48,955 nucleotides of DNA from an uncultured eubacterium 1-6 (GTDB taxonomy: Bacteria > Bacillota > Clostridia > Lachnospirales > Lachnospiraceae): positions 1-48,955 of the forward strand of contig CAIFEZ010000014.1 in NCBI GenBank assembly GCA_903789595.1, written 5' to 3'. How positions within the stretch are numbered: the first letter of the stretch is position 1; every line of letters begins with the position of its first letter. Both the position numbers and the translations under genes were made by a program. The notes under the pieces were generated by a model. The model ran no database searches, was not told the origin of the DNA, and saw only the letters and a list, made by a program, of their open reading frames with translations. Shown piece by piece: positions 34,535-43,655 of this stretch.

Positions 34535-36334
34535 TCATGACGGTATGGATTCGTCACCGATGATGGTGATCTTGTCCCATCCTTCGGACGGATCCGGCGG
34601 ATTTTTATAGAAAACGTCAGTCCGTGCTGCATATTTTGAGTACATAGAGGTATTCCTATTATTATCGGGGTCATTGTATTGTACGATGACCTCTTTTAGT
34701 ATTGATTTTTCAGATGGAAGCATTTGCAAAATCGTTTCCCGTATACGCGCTTCCGGACTTGCAGAGGAGAAAATGATGCTGTCTCCATTGACAGCTGCCT
34801 GACGTATTCTTGCACATATAGCAACAAATACCAGGTCGTCATTATCCGGAAGACCGCTTTTTCTTCGCTCTTCGCGAATCTGATCCGGGGAAATGCAGAC
34901 AATGCGGCGGGCAGGTTTTCCGTCTGTTTGCGGAATACGTTCAGCCGCCACTTTGTAAGGATCGGTGATAATCGCACAATCGATATCCGCTTGTCCCGCC
35001 GGATATAAAAAAGAACTGTCGACGACCTGAAAACCGTCTTTTTGGAATTGCTGCAGTAACTGCGAAGCTTTTTCCTGTTTTCCGGATATGGGAATACCTG
35101 CAAGCATGATAAATTTTTGCGTAATGGCAGACTGCTTCGGGAAGACGATACGTTTTCGTGACTGCTTTTCTTTCTGTTTTTCCTGATAGAGCGAGATTAT
35201 TTTGCCGTGCTGAAATTCATCCAGAAAAGCAACCTTTGTTTCATAATTTTTGCTGATGAAACGTGCTTTTTCTTCAGGAATTCCAGCTTCCGTATAGAAA
35301 TCCAGAACCTGATCAGGAGAAGGAACACGATCAAGACATAAAAGATTTCTTCTGGAGACATTTGCTATCATTCGTTCTTCAGTTTTGCAGAAGCTTGTGA
35401 TCTTCCGTTCCAGGATTTCTGCTCTCGAATAGGGACGCAGACGTTCTTCCGAATAGAACATACTGTTGCCGGAATCAAAAATGGGAGCGGGACCGATCAG
35501 CTGCATGGATTCCGGATCACGCAATACGCCGAAATTAAGCAAATGTTCATCCGTATTGCTGATGAGGAAGTCGGTCATAGTCTGGTAATCCATGAAATCC
35601 TGCATCAGACCGCGATCAATGCCATGGTCGGATGAAAGGTCGATATACGCATGATACAGGTTTTTATCATTTCTTATTTTTGTGCTTTCTACAATTTCAT
35701 ATGCAGGAATGAGTTCTGCTCTCTCAGAGGTAAACGCGGGACATTTGCTGATAAGAATTCCGTCACTCGTACGGGCTGCGGAGTATTCCACAAATGGAAT
35801 AGATGTGTCCTGTGCCTTGTGAATGCGGGAAGCGAATACTTCATTAATGGCCTGCTGACCGAAGTAGTGATAGCTTTCCTTGATCAGAACGGGTATATCA
35901 CCGCCCAGATCCCAGTATTTGTCCATTTTCCCTCCGAGGGAAGCATTCACATCATACGAGGTGGCATTATGGTAGGGAATACGGACTCTGCCGTGTTTAG
36001 CAAAGTTTGTGAACCGGACGTCATTGTAGGAGAGATCTGCGCCCTGTGGACATACCCAGTAAGTATCCGTGATACTGAGCGCAAGGTTTTTCTCAAGATA
36101 TTGTTCCGGGGTCAGTATGCCCGCGTCCCGCATTACCTGCTTCATTAGCGTTCGAGAAGCGGGAACCGCCCGCATGCCCCACCAGGCGGTGAATTTCTGT
36201 GTATCACAATTTCCCCAAAATGGAGCGTATTCGGGGTTGGTCAATTGATAGGCTTCGATTTTGCCGCCGTCTCCAAAGACAACGCTGGCACATGGTATAT
36301 TGCCATGCATTAACGTGTAACTGCGCTGGGACAT
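34535..36334 (-). CDS. HipA-like kinase fused to a PNK/zeta-like P-loop domain
   Basis: 599 residues. Residues about 35-375 look like a HipA-type Ser/Thr kinase: a lysine in VLIKESYH (K152), the catalytic loop SNTDEHLLNFGVLRD (D262, N267) and the metal-binding APIFDSGNSMF (D287). After a basic linker (385-405), residues 407-560 resemble polynucleotide kinase/zeta-type P-loop enzymes: LAGIPISGKQ in place of a GxxxxGK(S/T) Walker A, then ISPDQIREERRKSG, and an R-rich SPEARIRETIL helix. The P-loop threonine/serine is missing, so the second domain may be inactive or a binding module. It overlaps the upstream HTH gene by 25 bases, as toxin genes of the HipBA kind do. Domain assignment is by motif only. 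Confidence 0.6.
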   Translation of the reverse strand: MSQRSYTLMHGNIPCASVVFGDGGKIEAYQLTNPEYAPFWGNCDTQKFTAWWGMRAVPASRTLMKQVMRDAGILTPEQYLEKNLALSITDTYWVCPQGADLSYNDVRFTNFAKHGRVRIPYHNATSYDVNASLGGKMDKYWDLGGDIPVLIKESYHYFGQQAINEVFASRIHKAQDTSIPFVEYSAARTSDGILISKCPAFTSERAELIPAYEIVESTKIRNDKNLYHAYIDLSSDHGIDRGLMQDFMDYQTMTDFLISNTDEHLLNFGVLRDPESMQLIGPAPIFDSGNSMFYSEERLRPYSRAEILERKITSFCKTEERMIANVSRRNLLCLDRVPSPDQVLDFYTEAGIPEEKARFISKNYETKVAFLDEFQHGKIISLYQEKQKEKQSRKRIVFPKQSAITQKFIMLAGIPISGKQEKASQLLQQFQKDGFQVVDSSFLYPAGQADIDCAIITDPYKVAAERIPQTDGKPARRIVCISPDQIREERRKSGLPDNDDLVFVAICARIRQAAVNGDSIIFSSASPEARIRETILQMLPSEKSILKEVIVQYNDPDNNRNTSMYSKYAARTDVFYKNPPDPSEGWDKITIIGDESIPS

Positions 36335-36759
36335 AGTAACGCCTGAGCCTCCTTCCTGTTAAGATAGATATCAATGTAACAAAGCGTGGTCGCGAAATAT
36401 TCTCTGGAAAAGCGGGCCTGCGTCATTTTGTCATCGCGCAGCAGAACAATGTCTTTCCTATTATCCTTGATATGCAGTTCTTCCATTCCGCTTTCATTGT
36501 TCATCACCCATTTGTATGGAATCTTCCGATAAGTGCCATGAACGTTCTGGATATACTGAATGGGATTTGTGATTTCGGAAGCGCTGCAGCGAAAATAAGC
36601 TGCCAGTTTACTCACGGTTTCGTAAGAACATTTGTTGATATCGTTTTTATTATTTGCCAGTTCGTTAATCGTGGTATACGGAACGCCGGTCATCCGACTG
36701 ATCGCGTACATTGACTTTCCGTCGTTTTTCAGTTTATTGATAAATGCAATGTTTTCCAT
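36310..36759 (-). CDS. HTH protein, putative HipB-like antitoxin
   Basis: 149 residues from the ATG at 36759, which has GGAGGCGATATC ahead on the minus strand. Residues 1-65 form a helix-turn-helix (MYAISRMTGVPYTTINELAN, then CSYETVSKLAAYFRCSASEI), the pattern of XRE/HipB regulators. The C-terminal 80 residues (TYRKIPYKWVMNN to the end) are not recognised. It overlaps the HipA-like gene by 25 bases and is probably its partner and repressor. The next 650 bases upstream hold only palindromic repeats. Confidence 0.7.
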   Translation of the reverse strand: MENIAFINKLKNDGKSMYAISRMTGVPYTTINELANNKNDINKCSYETVSKLAAYFRCSASEITNPIQYIQNVHGTYRKIPYKWVMNNESGMEELHIKDNRKDIVLLRDDKMTQARFSREYFATTLCYIDIYLNRKEAQALLCPSAVTR

Positions 36760-36782
36760 GATATCGCCTCCGCATTGCAAAC

Positions 36783-37283
36783 GGATAAATATATTGTGCG
36801 CATCCGCGCTTTATCCTCATACCTGTTGCCTTCGAAATCGCAAAAAGGCTCTTACGCGCGCTTCGCAGAAGGCGAGCCTGTCTGCGTTTTCGAAGAGCTT
36901 TCTTTGTTTACTGTATAAGTCCCCGCGGCACTTCGCTGCTTCGCGGCTTCCGTGCCGCTAACAGGCATTCGCATTCCCGCGGTGTTCCACACCGCTCCAT
37001 GCTCATACCTGTTGTCGTCGCAAAGACATAGCCGGCCTTGCTCGCCCTTCGGGTGTGCAGTCCGTCTCTGTCATGCGACTGGACTTATTTTTTATGTACT
37101 GTATAAGCTGCGGATTGCTTCGTGCTCCGCACTCTCGCAATCCAGCAGGTATGAGCACTTCCGAGCCGTTGGCACGTCTCTTCGTGCTCATATCTGCTGC
37201 CTTCGAAATCGCAAAAAGGCTCTTACGCGCGCTTCGCGTGCGACGAGCCTGTCTGCGTTTTCGAAGAGCTTATACAGTACATT
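36783..37283. repeat. Dense array of palindromic hairpin modules
   Basis: Nearly the whole gap folds into hairpins. GGATAAA/TTTATCC (36783-36816); a TTCGAA...TTCGAA module at 36831-36897 repeated at 37201-37267; GCGGCAC/GTGCCGC at about 36923-36959; GGATTGC/GCAATCC at about 37112-37143; and CAGCAGGTATGAGCAC (37144-37159) pairing with GTGCTCATATCTGCTG (37184-37199), with a diverged equivalent around 36959-37015. ATGTACTGTATAAGCT (37094-37109) is the exact inverse of AGCTTATACAGTACAT (37267-37282), so the last 189 bases look like an element with 16-bp terminal inverted repeats. The remainder up to pheA (37284-37405) holds its promoter region, not resolved. Confidence 0.75.
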
Positions 37284-37405
37284 ATAACGTCGTAGCGCTA
37301 TATGAGCAAGAGCTGCATGTATTTCGACTGGACGGTCTGTATGATGACTGTTATAATTATTCAGTCAGAATATTTTGTCTAAAATCAAACAGGAGAATTT
37401 TCAGG

Positions 37406-38539
37406 ATGTCAGAACTGGATCATTATCGCGAGGAAATCGACAAGACCGACAAGGAGATCGTCCGACTCTTCGAGGAGCGCATGAGACTTGTGGAAGGGGT
37501 TGCGGATTACAAGATCAAGAGCGGGAAGGAGGTTTTTGACGGCAAGAGGGAGCAGGAGAAACTGCAAAATCTGTCCGGCCTGGCGCATTCGGAATTTAAC
37601 AGAAGAGGGGTGCGGGAGCTTTTCGAACAGCTCATGGCGATCAGCCGGAAGCGTCAGTATCAGCTTCTGACCGAGAACGGAATCACTCTTCCGGCAGATT
37701 ACGCGCTGATGGATCACCTGTATTTTCACAATGCCCGGGTCGTCTTCCAGGGTGTGTACGGAGCGTACAGCTTCGAGGCCATGAAGGAATTTTTTGACGA
37801 TACGATCGAGAGCACACATGTGAAGACCTGGAAAGAGGCGATGGAGCTTGTGACAAACGGAGAGGCCGATTTCGCGGTTCTGCCGATCGAGAACTCCACG
37901 GCGGGCAGCGTGTCGGACATCTACGACCTTCTCCTGGAATACAACAACTATATCGTCGGCGAACAGGTGCTGAAAATAGATCATATGCTGATGGGACTTC
38001 CCGGTGCATCAATAGACGATATCGACGTCGTCTATTCCCATCCGCAGGGACTGGCGCAGTGCAGGGAGTTTCTGCAGAGTGAACACCCGGACTGGAAGCA
38101 GCAGAATGTGCTGAACACAGCTATGGCAGCGGAGAAGGTGGCCCGCGAGGGACTGAAGAATCAGGCGGCTATTGCCAGCCGTTCCGCGGCGGAATATTTC
38201 GGGCTCCAGATTCTGAAGGAAGGAGGACTCTCAAAAGAGAAGAACTCCACCCGCTTCATCATCATCTCCCACAGCCGCCGGTTCGTCCGTACTGCCCAGA
38301 AGATGAGCGTGTGCTTCGGCGTACCGCACGCCTGCGGAACCCTTTACAATATGCTGTCCCATTTCATCTACAACGGATTGAATATGTACAAGATCGAATC
38401 CCGGCCGATTCCGGAGAAGCCCTTTGAGTACCGGTTCTTTATCGACTTCGAAGGCAACCTGAGCGATCCCGCCGTGAAGAATGCGCTTCGCGGACTCGAA
38501 GCAGAAGCAGTCGGACTGCGCCTGCTCGGCAACTACTAA
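37406..38539 (+). CDS. pheA: Bifunctional chorismate mutase/prephenate dehydratase
   Basis: Makes prephenate and then phenylpyruvate in phenylalanine synthesis. The 377-residue chain has a chorismate mutase domain (1-~90, LDHYREEIDKTDKEIVRLFE), a prephenate dehydratase domain (~110-295, VVFQGVYGAYSF, LPIENSTAGSVSDIYDLL, NSTRFIII) and a C-terminal ACT domain with YKIESRPIPEKPFEYRFFID, the ESRP feedback motif. ATG 37406 has AGGAG ahead; the open frame upstream runs through the hairpin array and is not protein-like. It is flanked by inversely placed copies of the GGATTGC hairpin element. Confidence 0.95.
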   Translation: MSELDHYREEIDKTDKEIVRLFEERMRLVEGVADYKIKSGKEVFDGKREQEKLQNLSGLAHSEFNRRGVRELFEQLMAISRKRQYQLLTENGITLPADYALMDHLYFHNARVVFQGVYGAYSFEAMKEFFDDTIESTHVKTWKEAMELVTNGEADFAVLPIENSTAGSVSDIYDLLLEYNNYIVGEQVLKIDHMLMGLPGASIDDIDVVYSHPQGLAQCREFLQSEHPDWKQQNVLNTAMAAEKVAREGLKNQAAIASRSAAEYFGLQILKEGGLSKEKNSTRFIIISHSRRFVRTAQKMSVCFGVPHACGTLYNMLSHFIYNGLNMYKIESRPIPEKPFEYRFFIDFEGNLSDPAVKNALRGLEAEAVGLRLLGNY

Positions 38540-38545
38540 TAAATT

Positions 38546-38594
38546 GCAGGATTGCGGGAGTGCGAAGCACGGAGCAATCCGCAGCTTATACAGG
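38546..38594 (-). repeat. Inverted copy of the GGATTGC hairpin element after pheA
   Basis: This 49-base stretch is the near-exact reverse complement of 37099-37146, including the GGATTGC/GCAATCC stem and the CTTATACAG end. A GCTTCGC/GCGAAGC hairpin follows at about 38604-38622. Together the two copies bracket pheA. The shared CTTATACAG(A/G)AGGAGA also occurs after pyrI at 32242. Confidence 0.75.
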
Positions 38595-38736
38595 AGGAGA
38601 CCGGCTTCGCCGCACGCGAAGCATATTCACTGGTAACACAGAATTAACAGGAATTTAGAATACAAAATATGTCTATTCCTGCAGATATTGCCTATACTGT
38701 AACCGGTTTATTCTAGTCATTTGGGGGTCATATAAA

Positions 38737-40284
38737 ATGGCATTTTTAACATTTGGCGCAATCCATATCGGAAGCTATGAGGTCTCTCTGGAGATTTTCG
38801 AGATCTCAAGAAAGAACGGCATTCACTGCATCGATAAGGTCGCGCACAAGATCGAGCTCGGACATGATTCATTTTCCACCGGAAGGATCGGTTTCGAAAT
38901 GGTCGATGAGCTCTGTGATGTCCTGACGGATTTTCGGAAGATCATGGACACCTACAAGGTGGACGGATACAGCGCGATCGCGACCAGCGCGATCCGCGAG
39001 GCAGAGAATGATCTGTTCATTCTGGGCAAGATCCGCCAGACGACGGGACTCAATGTCCGCATCCTCAGCAATTCGGAGCAGCGGTTCCTGAGCTACAAGG
39101 CCATCGCTTCCATCGCGGGATGCTTTGAGGACATGATCCGCGAGGGTACCGCGGTGGTCGATCTGGACGGCGGAAGCATTCAGATCTCGATTTTTGATAA
39201 ATCCGAGCTGATCATCACACAGAATATGAAGATCGGAAACCTTCGCGTCCGGGAAAAACTGCAGAGCGCCATGGGCAAGACCGATAATTACGAGGATCTG
39301 GTCGAGCAGCTCATTCAGCATGATCTCAGTCTGTTCCGCAACATGTATATCCGGGATCTCAAGATTCAAAACATCATTCTGAACGGCGATTTTATTACGG
39401 AGATGATTTTCCAGGATCCGAAGCACAGAGACCGCTCGACACGTATCCTGACGAGGGACAAATTCGAGAAGTGGTACAAGAGGATCGGCGGAAAATCTGT
39501 CGCAGATCTTGCAATAGAGAACAACATCGCGGTGGAATACGCGTCTCTGCTCCGTCCGTCGGCCATCATTTATCATAAGATTGTGACAGATCTGGATCCG
39601 GTGAACATCTGGACGCCGGGCACGCATCTGCAGAGAGGTCTCGCCTATGAGTTTGCCGAGGCGCACGATATCTTCAAGGCTAAGCACGATTTTGAAAACG
39701 ATATCGTGACCTGCGCGAAGAATATCGCCATCCGCTACGCGGTCAGCGCGCCGCACATCAACAACATGGATGTGACAGCGATGAGTCTTTTCGATGCGAC
39801 GCTTCCTCTGACGGGCATGACCGGCCGGGACAGGCTGATGCTCCGGGTCGCTGTCATGCTTCATGATGTCGGAAAGTTCATCGGGTTCAATCAGATCGGA
39901 GAGAACTCCCGGAATATTATTATGAGTAACGAGATCATCGGGCTCTCGCATGCTGAGAGAGAGATCATCGCGCTGGCATCACGATATGTTCAGGAGGATT
40001 TTCCGCAGCACGAGGACATCGTCATGGAATCAAGCCTGGACACGGAGCGGTATCTGAAGGTTGCAGCCTTTGTCGCGATCATCCGTCTGGCGAACGGGCT
40101 TGACCGGAGCCACAGGCAGAAGATTCTGAACATCAGCACAGAGCTGAAGAAGCAGAAGATCATCATCCGCATCGAGGTTCGGGAGAGCTTCGCCCTCGAG
40201 GAGGGCATGCTGCAGCCGGAGATTGACTTCTTCAACGAGGTGTTCGGCGTCCGTCCGGTGATCAAGCTGAAGAGGATTGTGTAA
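38737..40284 (+). CDS. ppx: Ppx/GppA-family exopolyphosphatase-like protein with HD domain
   Basis: 515 residues. The N-terminal ASKHA-fold Ppx/GppA domain (1-~310) has YSAIATSAIREAEND, VVDLDGGSIQISIFD and a LRPSAIIYHKI segment; the C-terminal part (~320-515) is an HD domain with VAVMLHDVGKFIGFN. The family cleaves polyphosphate or pppGpp. The first phosphate motif reads FGAIHIGSYEVS, with His where the family has Asp (consensus AxIDxGSNS), so activity may be altered. It precedes polyphosphate kinase, which supports a polyphosphate role. No clear AGGAGG; GGGGGTC lies nine bases before the ATG. Confidence 0.88.
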   Translation: MAFLTFGAIHIGSYEVSLEIFEISRKNGIHCIDKVAHKIELGHDSFSTGRIGFEMVDELCDVLTDFRKIMDTYKVDGYSAIATSAIREAENDLFILGKIRQTTGLNVRILSNSEQRFLSYKAIASIAGCFEDMIREGTAVVDLDGGSIQISIFDKSELIITQNMKIGNLRVREKLQSAMGKTDNYEDLVEQLIQHDLSLFRNMYIRDLKIQNIILNGDFITEMIFQDPKHRDRSTRILTRDKFEKWYKRIGGKSVADLAIENNIAVEYASLLRPSAIIYHKIVTDLDPVNIWTPGTHLQRGLAYEFAEAHDIFKAKHDFENDIVTCAKNIAIRYAVSAPHINNMDVTAMSLFDATLPLTGMTGRDRLMLRVAVMLHDVGKFIGFNQIGENSRNIIMSNEIIGLSHAEREIIALASRYVQEDFPQHEDIVMESSLDTERYLKVAAFVAIIRLANGLDRSHRQKILNISTELKKQKIIIRIEVRESFALEEGMLQPEIDFFNEVFGVRPVIKLKRIV

Positions 40285-40297
40285 GTGCAATTGATGC

Positions 40298-40417
40298 AAA
40301 GGCTCTGCAGCTATGCTCTGAGGTTATGGAGACATTGAAAGGCTCTGCAGCCATGCTCTGAAGTTATGGAGACATTGAAAGGCTCTGCAGCCATGCTCTG
40401 AAGTTATGGAGACACTG
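40298..40417 (+). repeat. Three 40-base tandem repeats between ppx and ppk
   Basis: Units beginning AAAGGCTCTGCAG start at 40298, 40338 and 40378, exactly 40 bases apart. The last two are identical for 30 bases and more; the first differs at three positions. CTCTGCAG/CTCTGAAG make each unit partly palindromic. The repeat begins 13 bases after the ppx stop. Confidence 0.9.
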
Positions 40418-40516
40418 TCAGGCAAAGCCGCTGCAGTGCAGTCGGAATATATATTGTCCGGAAGCTTTCGGTGAGGAAACGCTCCGGATACATGAAAATG
40501 GGAGATTTTCAAGAAG

Positions 40517-42685
40517 ATGAAAGCTGAGTACGAAGAATACGCAAAACCGGAATATTACTGGAACAGGGAGCTGTCCTGGATCCGCTTTGACGAGCGGATT
40601 CTCCACGAGGCGAAGGACAGCACGATCCCGCTGTTTGAGAGACTGAAGTTTGAGAGCATCACTTCCTCGAACCTGGATGAGTTTTTTATGGTCCGGGTGG
40701 CTTCTCTGAAGGATCAGATGCACAGCCATTACAATAAGCCGGATATCGCGGGCATGACGCCGGGCGAGCAGATCGACGCGATTCTGGATGCCACGCACGC
40801 GATGGTGAAGGATCAGTATGACAATTACAACAGCGAGCTGATTCCGAAGCTGAGAGAGGTGGGCCTTCATGTGTTCAACAGCCATGAGGAGCTTACACCT
40901 GAGCAGGCTTCCTATATCGACGATTATTTTAAAGAAAATGTGTACCCGGTTCTGACGCCGATGGCGATGGATTCCTCCAGGCCCTTCCCGCTGATCCGAA
41001 ACAAAACACTGAATATCGGAGCGCTGATCCGCAAGAAAGGAAGCAGCGACGGCCGGACGCTTTTTGCCACCGTGCAGGTGCCGTCTGTTCTTCCTCGATT
41101 TATTGAGCTTCCGGAGAAAAATGCATCCGAGCGCGCCATCATTCTGATGGATGAGATCATCGAGCGGAACATCTCCTGCCTGTTCCTGGGCTATGAGGTG
41201 GTGTGCGCGCATCCCTACCGGATCATGAGAAACGCGGAGCTCGGCATTGATGAGGACGAGGCGGCCGATCTTCTGGTTGAGATTCAGAAATCGCTTCGGA
41301 AGAGACAGTGGGGTGAGGTCATCCGCCTGGAGGTGGAAGAGGGCATCGAGCCCGAGCTTCTGCAGATCCTGAAGGACGAGTTCCAGGTAAGGGAGCCGGA
41401 CATCTTCTACATTCCGGGACCGATCGATCTGACTTTCCTGATGAAGGTTTACGGCATCGACGGCTTTGATTCGTATAAGGTTCCGAAGTATATTCCCGCC
41501 GAGGTTCCGGCACTGCAGAACGATGACGACATTTTCACAAATATCCGCAGGGGAGATATTTTCCTGCATCATCCGTACATGAGCTTCCAGCCTGTCGTCG
41601 ATTTTGTAAAGCAGGCGGCCTCCGATCCGGATGTGCTTGCCATTAAGCAGACGCTTTACCGTGTCAGCGGCCATTCACCGATCATTGCCGCACTCGCGCA
41701 GGCGGCGGAAAACGGCAAGCAGGTGACGGCGCTGGTTGAGCTGAAGGCCCGCTTCGACGAGGAGAACAACATCGTCTGGGCGCAGAAGCTGGAGAAGGCC
41801 GGATGTCATGTCATCTACGGACTGGTCGGACTGAAGACGCACAGCAAGATCACCCTGGTTGTACGGAGGGAGGAGGACGGTATCCGCAGATACGTTCATC
41901 TCGGAACCGGAAACTACAACGATTCCACCGCAAAGCTGTACACCGACTGCGGCATTCTGACCTGCGACGAGAATATCGGTGAGGATGCAACGGCAGTCTT
42001 CAACATGATTTCCGGATACTCCGAGCCGGACCGTTGGAATGATCTCATCGTGGCGCCGATCTGGATGCGTGACCGTTTCCTGCATCTGATCCGCATGGAG
42101 GAAAAACATGCCCGCGAGGGGCAGCAGGCGAGAATCGTGGCAAAGATGAACTCTCTCTGCGATCCCGAGATCATCGCGGCGCTTTACAAGGCATCCGCGG
42201 CAGGCGTGCGGATCGATCTGATCGTCCGCGGAATCTGCTGCCTGAAGGTCGGTATCCCGGGCATCAGCGAGAACATCACGGTGCGTTCCATCGTCGGTAA
42301 CTTCCTGGAGCACGCCAGAATCTTCTATTTCTATAATAACGGCAGCGAGGACGTATACATGGGAAGTGCGGACTGGATGCCCCGCAACCTTGACAAGCGT
42401 GTCGAGATCGTCTTCCCGCTGCTTCAGCCGGAGACGAAGAAGCAGGCGATGCACATTCTGGAGATTCAGCTTGCGGATACCGTAAAGGCAAGTATCCTTC
42501 AGCCGGACGGAACATACAAGAAGCAGGATCTGAATGGAAAAGAAAGGATCATCGCTCAGGATTATTTCTGCCGCGAGGCCACCGAGATGGCCAAGCAGCA
42601 GAAAAACAGCGGCGACAGCCGCGTCTTCACTCCTGCGGAGCCTGCGGCGCAGCCGGAGGGGAGCGGAGACAGAGCCGGACAGTAA
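40517..42685 (+). CDS. ppk1: Polyphosphate kinase 1
   Basis: Reversibly transfers the terminal phosphate of ATP to polyphosphate. The 722-residue protein has the N domain (YYWNRELSWIRFDERILHEA, SSNLDEFFMVRVA), the head domain, and two phospholipase D-like C domains with the autophosphorylated histidine at about H442 (LKTHSKITLVVRR), HLGTGNYNDSTAKLYTD, and EHARIFYFYNNG. The length is standard. GGGAG lies ahead of the ATG. With the ppx-like gene upstream it forms a polyphosphate metabolism pair. Confidence 0.97.
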   Translation: MKAEYEEYAKPEYYWNRELSWIRFDERILHEAKDSTIPLFERLKFESITSSNLDEFFMVRVASLKDQMHSHYNKPDIAGMTPGEQIDAILDATHAMVKDQYDNYNSELIPKLREVGLHVFNSHEELTPEQASYIDDYFKENVYPVLTPMAMDSSRPFPLIRNKTLNIGALIRKKGSSDGRTLFATVQVPSVLPRFIELPEKNASERAIILMDEIIERNISCLFLGYEVVCAHPYRIMRNAELGIDEDEAADLLVEIQKSLRKRQWGEVIRLEVEEGIEPELLQILKDEFQVREPDIFYIPGPIDLTFLMKVYGIDGFDSYKVPKYIPAEVPALQNDDDIFTNIRRGDIFLHHPYMSFQPVVDFVKQAASDPDVLAIKQTLYRVSGHSPIIAALAQAAENGKQVTALVELKARFDEENNIVWAQKLEKAGCHVIYGLVGLKTHSKITLVVRREEDGIRRYVHLGTGNYNDSTAKLYTDCGILTCDENIGEDATAVFNMISGYSEPDRWNDLIVAPIWMRDRFLHLIRMEEKHAREGQQARIVAKMNSLCDPEIIAALYKASAAGVRIDLIVRGICCLKVGIPGISENITVRSIVGNFLEHARIFYFYNNGSEDVYMGSADWMPRNLDKRVEIVFPLLQPETKKQAMHILEIQLADTVKASILQPDGTYKKQDLNGKERIIAQDYFCREATEMAKQQKNSGDSRVFTPAEPAAQPEGSGDRAGQ

Positions 42686-43121
42686 GAGACTGATGCGGCC
42701 AGGCAGAGAATAATATATTTCACGATGAACGTGAATATCATTCAGCAAGACTTGTCCAGATGCGGAAAATTTTTGGCTTGCAGACAGGTCGGGGAAAATG
42801 TATTCTATTATTGTCGTCAGGGATCATTAAATTTTAAAGAGCGTGGTGGTTCGATCACGACTTTGAAATAGGGATTTATCTATTATCCATAATTCATAAT
42901 CCACAATTCGTTGGCGATGTCGGGAATTTTTTCTCCGGCTTGCTGCATCCCATCAGGAATTCAGCGTTCTACGGAATTTCATTCAGACAGGGAAGAGGAC
43001 GAAACTGCAGCAGATGGGACGATCTCGTCTGCACTAAGATGAAAAACGTTCAACTTGTTGACAAATGAAATTTTACATTGTAGAATACAAAGAGTTTGAA
43101 ATGGCAGAGGGAATGACAGTT
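42686..43121 (+). other. Non-coding leader region upstream of ilvN
   Basis: 436 bases without a convincing gene. A small CGTGGT/ATCACG hairpin lies near 42841-42858, and a run of CCATAATTCATAATCCACAA-like AT-rich repeats near 42895-42911. TTGACAAATG near 43058 might be a -35. A leucine T-box was looked for and not seen. Confidence 0.4.
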
Positions 43122-43622
43122 ATGGAGAAGAGAATTCTATCGATCCTGGTTGACAATACATCAGGAGTTCTTACAAGAATTGCAGGGCTTTTTGCCAGAC
43201 GCGGCTACAACATCGACAGCATCACTGCCGGCGTAACCGCGGATCCGCGATTCACGAGAATTACCATCGTGACCAGCGGAGATGAGCTCGTGCTTGAGCA
43301 GATCAAGAATCAGGTGCAGAAGCAGGTAGATGTCAGAGACATCAAGATCCTGAACGCGGATACAAGTGTGATCCGGGAGCTGGCGCTTCTGAAGCTTCGG
43401 GTCAGCGAGGCCGAGAGAGACAAGGTCCTTGCGGTTGCGAATATTTTCCGTGCGAAGATCGTCGATGTGGGAACGAATTCCATCATCATCGAGCTGACCG
43501 GGTCCCAGAGCAAGCTGGAGGCATTCTTCGAGCTTACGAAGGAATACGAGACGCTTGAACTGGCGCGCACCGGAATCACCGCTCTTTCGAGAGGAATGGA
43601 CGACGTCACATACCTGGATTAA
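43122..43622 (+). CDS. ilvN: Acetolactate synthase small (regulatory) subunit
   Basis: A 166-residue ACT-domain protein that activates acetolactate synthase and makes it valine-sensitive. It reads SILVDNTSGVLTRIAGLFAR, RGYNIDSITAG, then the C-terminal IlvN domain with ARTGITALSRG. ATG 43122 has GCAGAGGG ahead and gives the usual length; the frame is open upstream to 43065. No large subunit (ilvB) lies in this window, so it must be supplied from elsewhere. A block of 36-base repeats separates it from ilvC. Confidence 0.93.
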   Translation: MEKRILSILVDNTSGVLTRIAGLFARRGYNIDSITAGVTADPRFTRITIVTSGDELVLEQIKNQVQKQVDVRDIKILNADTSVIRELALLKLRVSEAERDKVLAVANIFRAKIVDVGTNSIIIELTGSQSKLEAFFELTKEYETLELARTGITALSRGMDDVTYLD

Positions 43623-43655
43623 CCGGCTACGAAGTTTTTACTGCCCGCGGAAATC

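Noticed and set aside
37055-37405. Longer N-terminus for PheA
   Set aside because: The extension is translated hairpin-array DNA with no family similarity; AGGAG precedes ATG 37406.
42686-43121. T-box leucine riboswitch ahead of ilvN
   Set aside because: No T-box core sequence (GGGTGGnACCGCG-like) and no terminator/antiterminator pair was found.
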